Origin: Euglena gracilis
Lineage: Eukaryota; Euglenida; Euglenophyceae; Euglenales
Direction of reading: 5' to 3'
Length of the DNA stretch: 64,000 nucleotides
Assembly (NCBI GenBank): GCA_039621445.1
Contig: CP154956.1
Location: 61,564,362 to 61,628,361, forward strand
Part shown: piece by piece, positions 1 to 11,123 of the stretch
How the letters are laid out: the number at the start of each line of letters is the position of its first letter
Position numbering within the stretch: position 1 is the stretch's first letter
Notes under the pieces: generated by a model
Told to the model about the DNA's origin: nothing
What the model saw: only the letters and a program-made list of their open reading frames with translations
Database searches by the model: none
Position numbers and translations under genes: made by a program

Positions 1-196
1 GGAACCCTGGCCCCGGTGCGGGGCCCGCCTCGGCGGAGACCCACCCATGGTGCTCCACTTGGCAGGGGTTGACGGCATCCATGTCCCTGCAGGCGGGGCT
101 TGGTCGCCTCACTGCCATGGTGGACGGGGAGGGGCCACTCAGCGCATGCTGCGTGACCTCCCTGGCCTGGCCACCACACAAAAAAAAAAAAAAAAA

Positions 197-251
197 GTAT
201 GTATGTATGTATGTATGTATGTATGTATGTATGTATGTATGTATGTATGTA

Positions 252-282
<31 letters not shown>

Positions 283-391
283 ATGTATGTATGTATGTAT
301 GTATGTATGTATGTATGTATGTATGTATGTATGTATGTATGTATGTATGTATGTATGTATGTATGTATGTATGTATGTATGTATGTATGTA

Positions 392-424
<33 letters not shown>

Positions 425-900
425 ATGTATGTATGTATGTATGTATGTATGTATGTATGTATGTATGTATGTATGTATGTATGTATGTATGTATGTATGT
501 ATGTATGTATGTATGTATGTAGGTGTGTGTGTATGTATGTATGTATGTATGTATGTATGTATGTATGTATGTATGTATGTGTATGTATGTATGTATGTAT
601 GTATGTATGTATGTATGTATGTATGTATGTATGTATGTATGTATGTATGTGTATGTATGTATGTGTGTGTGTATGTATGTGTATGTATGTATGTATGTAT
701 GTATGTATGTCTGTATGTATGTCTGTATGTATGTATGTATGTATGTATGTATGTATGTATGTATGTATGTATGTATGTATGTATGTATGTATGTATGTAT
801 GTATGTATGTATGTATGTATGTATGTATGTATGTATGTATGTATGTATGTATGTATGTATGTATGTATGTATGTATGTATGTATGTATGTGTGTGTGTGT
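197..900. repeat. (TATG)n microsatellite
   Basis: About 700 bp of almost pure TATG repeat, broken by short GT runs. All six frames stay open through it, so the long open frames here are artefacts. It lies just upstream of the first recognisable glutaredoxin exon and may be in an upstream intron of that gene. Bases 1-180 are GC-rich and could hold an earlier exon, but none could be assigned. Confidence 0.97.
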
Positions 901-906
901 CTGCAC

Positions 907-1213
907 CAGGCTGTTTTTTTTAAGGTGGTGCCGACCCCACTCGGGGAGGGGGGGGTGCCTGCCTGGGCACTCCAAGGCACAAAAATCCGACCCCCCCCCC
1001 GGGGGGGAGGTAGGGCACACGGCCAAAAGTTCCCTAGCACAGACCCGGCGCCAAAGGCGCCGGGGAGCCAAAAATGGCCTTTTTCAAAGGAATGTGCCTG
1101 GGCACAGGCCGAAATCTGACCCCGGGGGGGGGGGGGTAGTGCCTGCCTGAGCAGGCACCCCAAGGCACTCCAGACCTCCCCTCCCCCTCCCGGGGTTGGC
1201 AAATAGCAGCCTG
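907..1213. mobile_element. 307-bp hAT-like MITE with perfect 8-bp TSD
   Basis: The element begins CAGGCTG and ends CAGCCTG. It is flanked on both sides by GTCTGCAC (899-906 and 1214-1221), a perfect 8-bp target-site duplication. CAG...CTG ends with an 8-bp duplication are hallmarks of the hAT superfamily. The interior is G/C-rich, carries inverted GGCAGGCAC/GTGCCTGCC motifs and has no credible coding sequence. A shorter relative lies at 32022-32149 and related sequence at 21942-22181. The perfect duplication suggests recent insertion. Confidence 0.85.
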
Positions 1214-1227
1214 GTCTGCACGTCTGT

Positions 1228-1350
1228 ATTATGGATGCATGTACGTACATACGTACGTACGTACGTACGTATGTATGTATGTATGTATGTATGTATGTAT
1301 GTATGTATGTATGTATGTATGTATGTATGTATGTATGTATGTATGTATGG
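1228..1350. repeat. (GTAC)n/(TATG)n microsatellite
   Basis: ACGT-type repeats pass into TATG repeats and end immediately before the TGCAG acceptor of the glutaredoxin exon. Confidence 0.95.
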
Positions 1351-1355
1351 TGCAG

Positions 1356-4300
1356 GGCTGGACGAGGAGTTGAAGGCACGATTGGACCGCCTGGTGCAGG
1401 ACAATAACATCGTGTTGTTCATGAAGGGCAGCCGAATGTACCCTCAATGTGGCTTCAGCCGGACTGCAGTACAGGTGCTGTTTTCCATCTTGTCTGCTGC
1501 AAAATCCCCACATTCAGACCCTCTCAACAGCCAAGTTTGGTTGGAAAGGAAATTGAGAAAGAAACCCATTTTTCGGTGTGTTGCACATTTTCGCCTGGTA
1601 TAATTGCAACCAAATCCAAAGGAACATTCAAAAAACCAAATCCAAAGGAACATTCAAAACATTTGTAGTCTTCACTTGTCGAACAAATGTTTGCCCATTT
1701 TGCATACGCATTGTATTGAGAGGTGAACGCCATTTTCAAACACTCAATTGAACCCCCCCAGATTGTAACCCAGACCTCCATTTAGTATGTATCACCAAAA
1801 AAAAATGTTTACGTATCACATGTATCACAGCCTAAAAAATAATGTATCGCATATGTATCACCAAAAATATTTTAATGTATCACATATGTATCACCAAATT
1901 TTTAAGAAATTTTTTCATTTTTACATCAAAATGTTTCTTCCGCTTCCTGTTCCACTTTTCATCCTTGTTTCTTTGCCTCTCTGGGGGAAAATGGAATATT
2001 TTTTTTGTGATAATGTTTTGGAGGACAGCTACGCGGAGCTGCGCAACGTGGAGGACGAGGGCATCCCCGATTCGCCACCTGGAGAGGGTTCTTCATCAGA
2101 GTCTGCCCCCCCCAGAAAAGAAATTGAAAGTGACACTGTCCACCCGAAAAGGAAATTGCCACTAGTTCCGTCTGGAATGGAAGAATGGCCGAGATTGGTT
2201 GCGTTTTGAAGCATCCCGTAGCATGTGGTGTGCTATTTGCCGTCAATTTCGTCAGAATCCCAAAGTGATGGGAACGGGTCAGAAAAGGAATTCCCTTGCA
2301 ATGCCAACAAAAGTGTACATTTTCTGTAACATCAAATCAGATAACGAGGGAAACTCTCATCTTGCTGCAAAGGCTATGTTGAATCGACCACAAAACAGTC
2401 TGCAAAGCGGTTGGACGCTTTGCTTGCCAAGACGGCCCAATTCTTCAATGTCTCCACGAAGCGGTGGAGGTCGTTTCAACGCGGAAGGAAGAAAGTGATT
2501 ATATCGATGGTTTGAGGAATTGTTGTCTCAGAATACTGTCTTCCGTCGTTTTGAAGGTTCCCTTCGGAAGGAGGACTTTGACAGCAAGGAAATTTTTGGC
2601 TTCATCACAATTGAGGACATGGCACACATAGCAATTCCACCGGGGGTGAGGCGTCTTATGGAAGACGTGAAGGGTCAGTTGGCAGCTTCATCCAGCACAG
2701 TGTAGAAGACTTCGTTCCATTATTCTCTCATCCCATCCAAAAAAATTGAAAAATAGCGGCTGAGAAGTTGGTGACAAAAAAGATATTGCAGCCGGGGATT
2801 GCATGCCTCAAAAATGAAAAAAAAAGATGGCGGGGACCTGTCTTGGCAGACAGGTCAGCACCACGGAAGTGGGGTTGGAGCAGCCATGGGAACCTGAGTT
2901 CCTCAAGCCAGGGTGAGCGCCATCTTATGTTTGTCTGTATATTTTTCATCTTACAAATTTGTGCTTCAAACTTTTATTATTTGTTTCACCAAGGAGAATT
3001 TGTGTATCACGCATGTATCACCAAAAAATTTAATGTATCACATATGTATCACCAAAAAATAATTAATGTATCACAGATGCGTTGTGATACGCACTAAATT
3101 GCGGTCTGTTGTAACCCGTGGGGCAGGCAATAGGTCAGCATTCTCAGGGGCAATTGTTCAGAGATGGATATTATTTGATGTTTTTGTCCAGGAATTGGTC
3201 ACCTACAATTTCTTTTCAAAAATCCTTTGTAAGATGTATAATTTTTTTTCACAGTGATGGCCGATTGTTTTTGTGAAAATTGTTCCCTTGGGCAACACAT
3301 TTTATGAAGACACGGTATTGAACCAACAAAATTCAAGGGGTTTCCAAGGAGAAATGATGGCGGGGGGGGATTTATTGCATTTCGGCATTTATCAGTTGCT
3401 TCAAATCACGTGGGGTGTGTTAACTGCAGGGCGAGCAGTTATTGGGGGTGATTATTGGGAGCTGATGAACTCAGCTGATTTTTCCCCAGAAATGAAGGAA
3501 ATCGACAAAGAAGGAGAGCCTGGAAAAGGTTTTGTGATTGCCATCTCAAAAAATGGTCTTTCGGTTTTGACCTGACTGAGAGAATGGAAAACGCCGTTTT
3601 TGGAATTCTTCGCCAACCCAAGTCAAGAGATCAGGGTCCTGCTGGTCTTTTTTCGGTGTCCGGGCTTCAGAGTGCAAAGCACATGAGCCAACGGTTTCTT
3701 GCGCGACGAAAGCCCATGGGGGATGGCCGGGCCGCCTTGCCGCCCTCAGCTGTTGGACTCGCTGGGCGCCGTGTACGAGACGGTGGACGTGCTGGCGGAC
3801 CCCGCGATTCGGGAGGGGGTCAAGGTGTACTCCGAGTGGCCCACCATCCCCCAGCTGTACATCAACGGGGCACACTGCGCCGTTTGAGGGTCCGTTGCAA
3901 TGCCGACCCCCTCTCTCCTGTCCCTCTCTTTTCCCGGTGATGGATCGTCATCGAAACCCCCACAAAGGCCGTTCTGCCCCCAGAGAAATTGCTATCTTGA
4001 CCAGTTTGGTTTTGGACCCTGGTGGAGAGAGCTTCTTGAGGCGGATGGGGCGTTGGCCTCTCCCCCAAAAGATTCTGCCACAAGCCAAAACGAGTTTTCA
4101 ATGTCTTGGCTGTGGCCAGCAGTATCCCAAATAGAAATAGTCTTGAGATGAACCAATGGGTGCCGCCAGACAAAAAAAATTGAATCTTTGAACACCAGAC
4201 GCAGCGTGGCTGGTGGTTTTGCCCTGCAGCTCCCAGTGGCCTCTGCCCTGGGGTGCAAAGAATACGGAAGGTGCGATGGGGCAGACTTCATTGGAGGCTG

Positions 4301-4370
4301 CGACATCATGGTGGAGATGTACCAGGCGGGGGAGCTCCAGGAGCTGGTAGCCGTGGCCAGCCTGAGCTGA
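1356..4370 (+). CDS. Monothiol (CGFS) glutaredoxin, 5' end not found
   Basis: Three exons: 1356-1474, 3750-3867 and 4279-4370, joined in frame to TGA at 4368-4370 and giving about 109 residues. In order they show an [16 protein letters not shown] strand, the CGFS active site (C-G-F-S after PQ), a cyanobacterial/plastid-like stretch [20 protein letters not shown], the glutathione-binding WPTIPQLYI loop and GGCD near the C-terminus. CGFS glutaredoxins bind a glutathione-ligated [2Fe-2S] cluster and act in iron-sulfur cluster delivery rather than disulfide reduction. The first visible exon begins in phase 1, so an upstream exon with the start codon and any plastid or mitochondrial presequence is missing. 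Intron 1 (1475-3749) is GT-AG and holds transposon remnants. Intron 2 (3868-4278) is nonconventional. Family assignment is secure; the cell compartment is unknown. Confidence 0.9.
1785..1900. repeat. GTATCACATATGTATCACC repeat cluster (left)
   Basis: Several spaced copies of GTATCAC-ATATGTATCACCAAA in A/T-rich sequence. A matching cluster lies at 3003-3100 and a diverged one at 31610-31745. The two clusters bracket the zinc-finger remnant at 2015-2705, so they may be subterminal repeats of one degraded element. Confidence 0.6.
2015..2705 (+). pseudogene. Degraded TTF-type zinc-finger / SAM-like element gene
   Basis: Coding-like sequence spread over at least three frames. From about 2015 there is an acidic, proline-rich stretch ([14 protein letters not shown]). 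Near 2180, [21 protein letters not shown] resembles the TTF-type zinc finger found next to hAT transposases (W...F...MWCxxC). At 2520-2705, a segment containing [19 protein letters not shown] resembles the second half of a SAM domain. Frame changes, or unrecognised introns, separate these parts. The block lies in glutaredoxin intron 1 between two GTATCAC repeat clusters. I infer the remains of a mobile-element gene rather than part of glutaredoxin. No transposase catalytic core was seen. Confidence 0.4.
3003..3100. repeat. GTATCACATATGTATCACC repeat cluster (right)
   Basis: Three or four copies of the motif seen at 1785-1900, ending in the short palindrome GCGTTGTGATACGCAC. Same orientation as the left cluster. 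Confidence 0.55.
3868..4278 (+). other. Nonconventional intron of the glutaredoxin gene
   Basis: No canonical splice pair keeps the frame. Removing 3868-4278 restores [10 protein letters not shown]. Positions +4 to +6 are CAC and -8 to -6 are GTG, which pair. The 8 bp before CAC (CAACGGGG) and after GTG (CGATGGGG) match at 6 of 8 positions. The inner stem is imperfect. The interior matches no repeat recognised elsewhere in the window. Confidence 0.65.
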
Positions 4371-4759
4371 GCTGGGGCGGTAGCCGCCTCACTCTTAGAT
4401 ACCTCTTCCCCTCCTCTTTCCCCCCATTTTACTCCCCATGCTGCCCGGTGGATTGGAAAATGAGCGAAACTGATCCGTGCCTTGTTGCTCTCTTTTGTGT
4501 CGCGCCCACTCTTCAAGTGCAAGTGTCACCCTGGTTTGTGGTGCTGTGCTGTTTTAGCGGGAATGTCTCTGTCGGACGACCTCAGGGAGGCCTCAGATTG
4601 ATTTGGGCTCGGAATTCTCCAAAGGTATGTTTCAAATTGACAAGAGAGGGCATACAAACATGCGTCTCATTTCCATATGCTGTTAGGCATTATTAATTTA
4701 CAATGGTTCTCATTTCCAAATTTCTCCGCTGAAGTATTTCCACGCCGCATTTTGAGCTA

Positions 4760-5450
4760 ATGAATTTAAAAAAATTTCAACCATCTGAGGGATTGCATCA
4801 AACGCCATCACCAGTCAGAACAGATTACCCAGAGGAAAGCCATTGCCTCACCCTCGTTGTGGGATCGAAAGCATCCAGTGTTGAGTGGATTTGTGTGGTG
4901 TGTCCCGAAGCAGTGGGCAACCAGTTCAATTGGGCTCATGACCACCCCATGCCCGAAGAAAACTCTTCTGAAAAGTTCCGCCACCGGACAGCTTTTCATC
5001 CAAATCAACTGCACAAGCCACGTCTTGGGTTGTACGAACGCACGTGCATATCCATCTTCGGCTGCTTCCACCTGTGCGCAGAGCGTCAAGTGTGCCCCAG
5101 GTTTTGCTCCAGGTGTGCCAGGTATCATCTGGCCGAAAGAAGCAACACTGTCATCAGTGGACCTCTCTTTTGTCCTCACAATGGACAAGCACCCAGATCG
5201 AATTATTGAAGTGTCTCAAATCCATCTCAATGGTTTTTGTCGACAGCTCTTTGCAAACAGAATTGCTTTCAATGCCAAAAATTCTCATTATCCTCGAAAC
5301 ACTGGCGAAAATTGGATCCAAACGGAGGGAACAGCGCTCTCATCCTGGCAAACCCATCCCATGAAAAGATTCCAGCCCTCCTCCGCCCCACCTTCTTTCC
5401 AAGACTCCCATAGTTTCTTCAAACAATTCTATTTTGCAAATGCGTAAAAT
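4760..5450 (+). pseudogene. Coding-like remnant, possibly transposase-derived
   Basis: All three plus frames are open for long stretches. The frame at 5044-5364 contains IELLKCLKSISMVFVDSS followed by a basic SKRREQRS segment, faintly like the end of a hAT transposase dimerisation region. No complete domain is visible and no start or splice site could be fixed. Most likely a decayed element gene downstream of glutaredoxin; treat it as unassigned. Confidence 0.2.
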
Positions 5451-5506
5451 AAAAGGATTTTTCGTGGCATTTTGACATGAAAATTATGCAATGAGAAAGA
5501 GTTGTG

Positions 5507-5733
5507 TTATTTGTTGTCTTGTTTGACTAATTGCGCACCCTCCTCAAGGAACACCTGGTGCTCTTTAAATCCACGTCTTTTTTTTTTGGAGCCAAAGTGG
5601 GTGTTGATGATGGCCCAATGATCTGAAAGCTGGAAAAAGTGAGTTCGAAATGATATATTGATATATAACGCCTCCGCCTCGAGCATCGAAGTCAGACCAA
5701 TGTTGCCTCCTCCCATGTCTTGGTACAGATTCT
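5507..5733 (-). CDS. Exon-like C-terminus resembling endonuclease/exonuclease/phosphatase family
   Basis: On the minus strand an AG acceptor at about 5734 is followed by an open frame reading NLYQDMGGGNIGLTSMLEAE, then an aromatic stretch and LSDHWAIINTHFG, a basic tail and TAA. A serine-aspartate-histidine motif followed by hydrophobic residues is typical of the last strand of the endonuclease/exonuclease/phosphatase fold, as in DNase I-like enzymes and LINE endonucleases. Upstream exons would lie at higher coordinates, but none was identified with confidence; 9142-9236 is one possibility. It could be a cellular phosphodiesterase gene or a retroelement fragment. Confidence 0.35.
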
Positions 5734-5784
5734 ACCAGCTGTACCGCGTGTGGGGTTGGAACGGCCACATCCTCGGTGGGGGGG

Positions 5785-5975
5785 GTTCATCAGTCAGTGG
5801 TGATGCTGCAGAGGGGCTCGTGTCGCAAAAAGGACCTTTGGTGATAAAACACAGAACTCAACAACTCCCATCAGTCAGTGGAGTTTCATCAGTCAGTGGT
5901 GATGCTGCAGACGGGCTCATGTCGCAAAAAGGACCTTTGGTGATAAAACACAGAACTCGACAACTCCCATCAGTA
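5785..5975. repeat. Two-copy tandem duplication, about 99 bp unit
   Basis: Two nearly identical copies, each running from TTCATCAGTCAGTGG to ACAACTCCCATCAGT with only a few substitutions. The frame stays open, but nothing suggests a protein. Confidence 0.85.
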
Positions 5976-6919
5976 TATTTTACCCTTGTGTGTTTCTCTC
6001 AGCTTTCCACCTTGGTGGGGGGAGGTAAAGATAGTAGTATGACTAACCTCCTCTTCAGAGGATTTTCAGGCCGACGCCATAATTTAAGCCACCCTAGACA
6101 CCCCCAGGCAAAAAAAAATTCGAATTAATTTATTATTATTTGAAAATTGAAAACTAATTCGTTGAATAATGAATTTGAACAATTCTGTGCCCATACCTCA
6201 GAAGGCGCAAAGTTGATACTCACTCGAAGAAAGTAATATAACGCATTCCGTAATATAAATACATCCTTGGAGCAAATTCTTAGTAACACCCAAAATAAGG
6301 CAGCTGATTTACATCAGGGGAGTTACACATACAAAGATCACCATTTGTTATATTTTCAGGGGTTTCTTCAAATTCGTGCCACGAATAATCACAAATCATC
6401 ACAAACCGGCTTTATGTAATGCATCTTAGGCGGCGCATCTTGCCCTTAAACTTTTTTTGGTCGGGTTGCGCATTTTCACATTTCGACAAAAATCCGACTT
6501 GGGCACTGGTGTGGCAAGGGGTGAGAGCGAGACGGAGGAGGATTGGACAAAATACGAGCAGATTATCATTTTCTGCCCTGGCTCTCCACGAATTCCGTGT
6601 TTTTTTTGCTGTCGTGTTTTTTTTTTGTGGTCGGAATGACACAAAAACCCCCAAGACCAATACCCCCAAAGTGAAAAACACCGACAGACACAGCAATCCC
6701 CGGTGCCGCCCTCCCCCCTTTCCTTTATGACAACTGTCAGCGCCAGGTGGTGCTGTGGAGTGGGGTGACAGGTCAGCCGGAGGTTTCCAGCAATGGATCC
6801 AAAATTCACACCCAGGCTTTATTTTGGGGAGGGGTCTAGTTGAGTTTGGTGGCAGATTGTCCATCAATGCCCCACTGGTGTTTAAGGCTCCGTGGCACCC
6901 ACACAACAGCATACATGAT

Positions 6920-8475
6920 GCCCATGTGCGCAAATGCGCACGTGGACGATGTGCGCATTTATGCACACCAACCACTTCAACACCAACCCAGAGCCTATAA
7001 TGGCAGTGCAGGGTTTCCCACAAATTCGTGCCACGAATAATCACGAATAATCACGAACCAGCACGAATTTGGGATTTTCCAAAATCACGAATAACCACGA
7101 ATAATCACAAATAATCACAAATTCCCACAAACGACCTGGAACAGTTTTTGCTCTCATTGCAGAATGTCTTCTTCTGAGAATAACGCCTCAATCAAGGAGC
7201 AATCCTCCTCAGAAGGGAAATGAACGTGGAAACCGGGTGGAAATATGACGGCCCAGAAGCGTGCTGCTCAGGTGCCTTTTGTTTCATTTCTGGCTTTTGT
7301 GTCAGTGGGTTGGGCAACGTTCCAAGCTTTTAAGCCGAAGTATATGGAAGACATCATGATTTTCTTCAATGGCGATGTTGAGCAGCGCTTCTCTGTTCAC
7401 ATGTGATCCTACCCTTTCTTCCCGTGGACAGCACACTGTGCAACACAACACTGCACAGTGCAACACCACACGCTTCGGCAACAACGTCATTCATTGGCAT
7501 CACTTTTTGTCTGCACCTTTGCTTGCAAAGAGCTTCGTTTTTGATATTTCTGCTGTTGGAGGTGATACAGAAGTCAGATGAAGAGTATTCATTTGGTTTT
7601 CTGGGCAGGTTCAGTGAAAAACCGGGCGATTTTTGGGTAGCACAAATAATCACGAATAATCGCGAATAATCATGAATCACAATTGAGGGTCCTAGCACGA
7701 ATTTGTGGGGAACCCTGGGCAGCTGGAAAATGAATGTGACGAAATTGTGGTATCACATTCGTTGTATTTCCATGGTGCTGGACCCCTTGCTGGAATGCTG
7801 CTGGTATTTTTGGGCTGTTGGTGTGCGCAATTGCGCACATCAACCATTAAGATGGTTGCTTTTCACAATTGTGGACACCAACCAAAATTCTTTCTCATTT
7901 TGTAGCTTTGGCAACAGGGAGTTCTGCGACAAGAGAAGAGTGGAAATATGAGGAGAGCAGCGTGTGGAGGTGTTGTGTTCAAAGTGGTGGGGTTGTAATG
8001 TATGTCTGCGAAGGTCAAATGAAGCAAGTCAGTGTGTTGCATTATATGGCACACCAAACACAGGGATTTTCAAGTCAGCAGATATTTCATCCATTTTCAG
8101 CCAATGTATTTCGCCTCATTTTCGGACTAAATTTCTGGGGGGTAAACGCATGTTTTTTTCAGGATAAAACCTGGAAATGTTGTTTATTTGATGTTTTGGG
8201 GCTTAGAAATGGTTTTTCACAGGCTTAATTGTCGATCCCCAAATTCTGGCCCGCAGGCTCGTCTTTTAGTTGTATTTAAATTCTGCAAAATACCTCGCAC
8301 TTCTGACTGTCGTGGTGTCGCACCCTCTAAATGGTACACGTGTTCAGTTGCACAAGTGCTTGTTGTGCGCAAACCGATGAAACAGACTGTTTTCGCATTT
8401 GCACAAACCATGGCACATATGGCCCTTTTCGAAGTGGTTGGTTTGCGCATTTGCGCACACCGTCCATTTGCGCTT
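6920..8475. repeat. Scattered GCGCAAATGCGC palindromes
   Basis: Palindromes such as GTGCGCAAATGCGCAC (about 6928), GTGCGCAATTGCGCAC (about 7823) and TTTGCGCATTTGCGCACA (about 8440) occur in a region without recognisable genes. They are the same word as in the dense array at 36340-38660, so these are probably ends of related elements. Confidence 0.6.
7009..7717. mobile_element. 709-bp hAT-like MITE with decamer subterminal array
   Basis: Left end CAGGGTTTCCCACAAATTCG and right end (reverse complement) CAGGGTTCCCCACAAATTCG form about 23 bp of inverted repeat. Flanks GGCAGTG (7002-7008) and GGCAGCTG (7718-7725) look like an 8-bp duplication with one base lost. Just inside both ends, a decamer related to ACGAATAATC is repeated several times. 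A sister element of nearly the same length is at 42085-42798. No coding sequence is recognisable. A lone left end of the family appears near 6357. Confidence 0.7.
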
Positions 8476-9141
8476 TTGCCCATACTGACCACCAATTTAA
8501 CACACAGCCAAGTTTCATGGTATTGCTTCAGGCTTAGGCACACCTCCCCAAAGCGTTCATTCAATATCCTAAGTTTATGAGAAATTGGAGGTTTCTAAAC
8601 ACATGGGCGTTGTGTATACCATATACTGTGGTGACACCTTCCTGTCAAATTCCCTTCCATAACCACGTCCTGGGGCATCACATCACGTCCTGCTTACATT
8701 TTTGGGTTTTTGGGGGGTCAGATCTTGGGGTTTTTGTAAAACTCCAAGTTGAAACCCCATTTTTTCGATGTGGGCATTTGCCCACACCGACAAAGAAAAA
8801 ATCTTTAATTGCGAGATGTGATGCCTAAGTTAATACAGTTCAACTTTGCGGTATTTTTCATAAATGATTTTTTTAAATAAAAAAACAACTAAATATTGCA
8901 GAATTCTGCAAATTTTCACAAAATCTTGCAACTTATTATGGGTCAAGCTGAATTTGGTATTGTTGGACATTTTGGGCCTTTTGGGGCTTAAATGTTAGCA
9001 TCTTTGGGTTTCTATCCATTTTTGTCTATTTTGCAGTTGTCATGCATCATTTTCATTTATCATTTTCTGTTATTATTGGGTCATTGGCATTTTTGGCCAT
9101 TTCGGGCCCTATTTTGGAATACAGATATCTTTTTTTTTTAT

Positions 9142-9236
9142 CTTGGCTCCCATTCCTTCAAACAAGTTTTTGTGGCCCGCCTTGTTGCGGCATTTCAGCA
9201 AGCCAGATTTCACCAGCTCGCAGTTTGTCCCAATCA
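9142..9236 (-). other. Unassigned coding-like segment
   Basis: The minus strand reads MIGTNCELVKSGLLKCRNKA and then GHKNLFEGMGAK, with coding-like composition. No splice sites or family could be fixed. It might be an upstream exon of the minus-strand gene suggested by 5507-5733, or chance. Confidence 0.15.
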
Positions 9237-9716
9237 TCTTGACTTTTCGTCAGCATTTATCATCCTCTTTGACGGCTAGGATGGCGCAATGTTGTGGAGC
9301 ATGCCAGCTTGTACTGAACCAGCCACCTGTTCTCCAATTCCACAGATTTTTGATCAAAAATAATACAGGCGAGGAGATGAGATGATGATCCTGATAATGA
9401 TGATGAACAGATGGGAGGGCAGAGAGGAGACCGTAGGAGAGAGGGTGGCAAGGAGGAGAGTAGGCATCCTCTCTGGCCTTGGAAGCCCCAAAAGCAAAAT
9501 AACCATTGTTCATATTTAGCCTGAACAAAATAGGATACTGGCAGCAAAATGATCTTGCGTAGAGCTTTTTTTCATTTGGTGAAAATAATGTGCAGGTTGT
9601 AGTTTGAGTCGAGTGATGTTGATTTTTGATTCAGATACACCCATCAAGGCAGGCATGGTAGACACATGCCCATAATACAAATTTCTTTTTATTTTCCTGT
9701 GTGTGTATCTGTTCAT

Positions 9717-9920
<204 letters not shown>

Positions 9921-11119
9921 ACAAAGAATTCTGACATGCTGACGTTTCACGTCAGCATGTCAGGTTTGTTGTTGTCAAGTGGATGTTATATCCACCTGGT
10001 GTCATCAACCTTGGTGTGGTTTTCCTTCTGGGTGTTGCAGATGAAGTTGAAGATGAAAAACATTGCCATATGTTTTCTGGAAGTGGTTTGCTGTCTGCGT
10101 GCGCACTTTTTCACAAATTTCAATTTATGAACTGAATTTTCAGGTTCTCTTGACGTCTACAGCACATAAGGAGTGACAAAGACCAGACAACACAAAATGA
10201 GAATGGAATAATATCACGGGAAAGACCAGAGCTTAGAAATATTGTTTTTGAGGCTAATCTATATACATATACATATATGTACATTCTCCAAAGACACAGG
10301 GCTTCCCTCAAATTCTTATTGGCAACCCTTGATTCTGATTCGTCATTATTTGTGATTATTCAAGGGAATCAGGTGGTGGGGGGAGTTTCTGTGTGTGGGG
10401 GTTTGACCAACAATTCTTTGATCCATTAACCTTCCACCTGCTGACGTTCCCCCTTCGGCTGACCGCAGGCAAAATGCAAAGCAAGGCAAATTGCATTAAC
10501 ACTGGAGTATGTAAGAGGGGGGATTTTCCTGGGGGGGGGCAATCATTCATATTAATTCAATCCCACAAACAACGCTGCCACGAGGCAAGTTCTGTCAATT
10601 CGTGCCACGCTCCCTTTCTGATGTCTTCTGTGTCATGATATGCGTATTCGAGTCTGAAATATCAGGAAAATTTCCCAGAAACCCAATTTCTTCCTCCAGA
10701 GGCAGGTGGCAAGCCTGGCATCTTTGTCGTCAGGCCTCTCCCCAGAAGGCCAGCGGAAGCCACATGGCTGCTTTCTCGTGCAGTGAAGGTGCTGTGTTGC
10801 ATGCAGAGAAGGATGTGAATGCGTGTGCCCGCTCGTCTGCCATCATCCCCCAGTGGCCACTGTGGGATTACCCCGGTCCAGTGTGGGCATATGACAACGG
10901 TTTGCACTGACCAACCTCAACAATCTGTCCTCCAAACGAGTTCAATCGCCTGCATTTTGACAGCCAGGACTTGGGGGTCAGCAGAATTGTGGGAGTTCTG
11001 GCCCAGGGACCATTGCCAAAGCCCGAAGGCAAGGAAATGTGCGTTGCCTGAACATCGCTGCCGGGCCCTGCTCTCCCATCTGAACCGCGGGGACCTCCTG
11101 CCCCGTGTTCTGCTACCGC

Positions 11120-11121
11120 AG
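11120..11121 (+). promoter_or_regulatory. Likely spliced-leader trans-splice acceptor of thymidylate kinase
   Basis: A pyrimidine-rich stretch ends in CTGCTACCGCAG two bases before the ATG at 11124. Comparable AG sites lie close upstream of the JMJD7-like and coiled-coil starts. Spliced-leader addition at such sites is established in Euglenozoa; use of this one is inferred. Confidence 0.5.
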
Positions 11122-11123
11122 CC

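Noticed and set aside
47-1150. Long open frames of Met-Tyr-Val-Cys or His-Thr-Tyr-Ile repeats (also at 9.5-10.1 kb, 20.3-20.9 kb and 21.3-22.3 kb)
   Set aside because: They are translations of TATG, GT or CA microsatellites, which are open in several frames on both strands. No start context, splice sites or conserved sequence.
1196-1355. Glutaredoxin start at ATG 1196 upstream of the recognised exon
   Set aside because: That frame runs through the microsatellite and the end of a MITE. A TGCAG acceptor at 1351-1355 marks the real exon edge, so the true start must be in an upstream exon.
10602-10910. 102-codon open frame upstream of thymidylate kinase
   Set aside because: No recognisable domain, no clear start context, and it overlaps other equally open frames. 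Possibly 5' untranslated or intergenic sequence.
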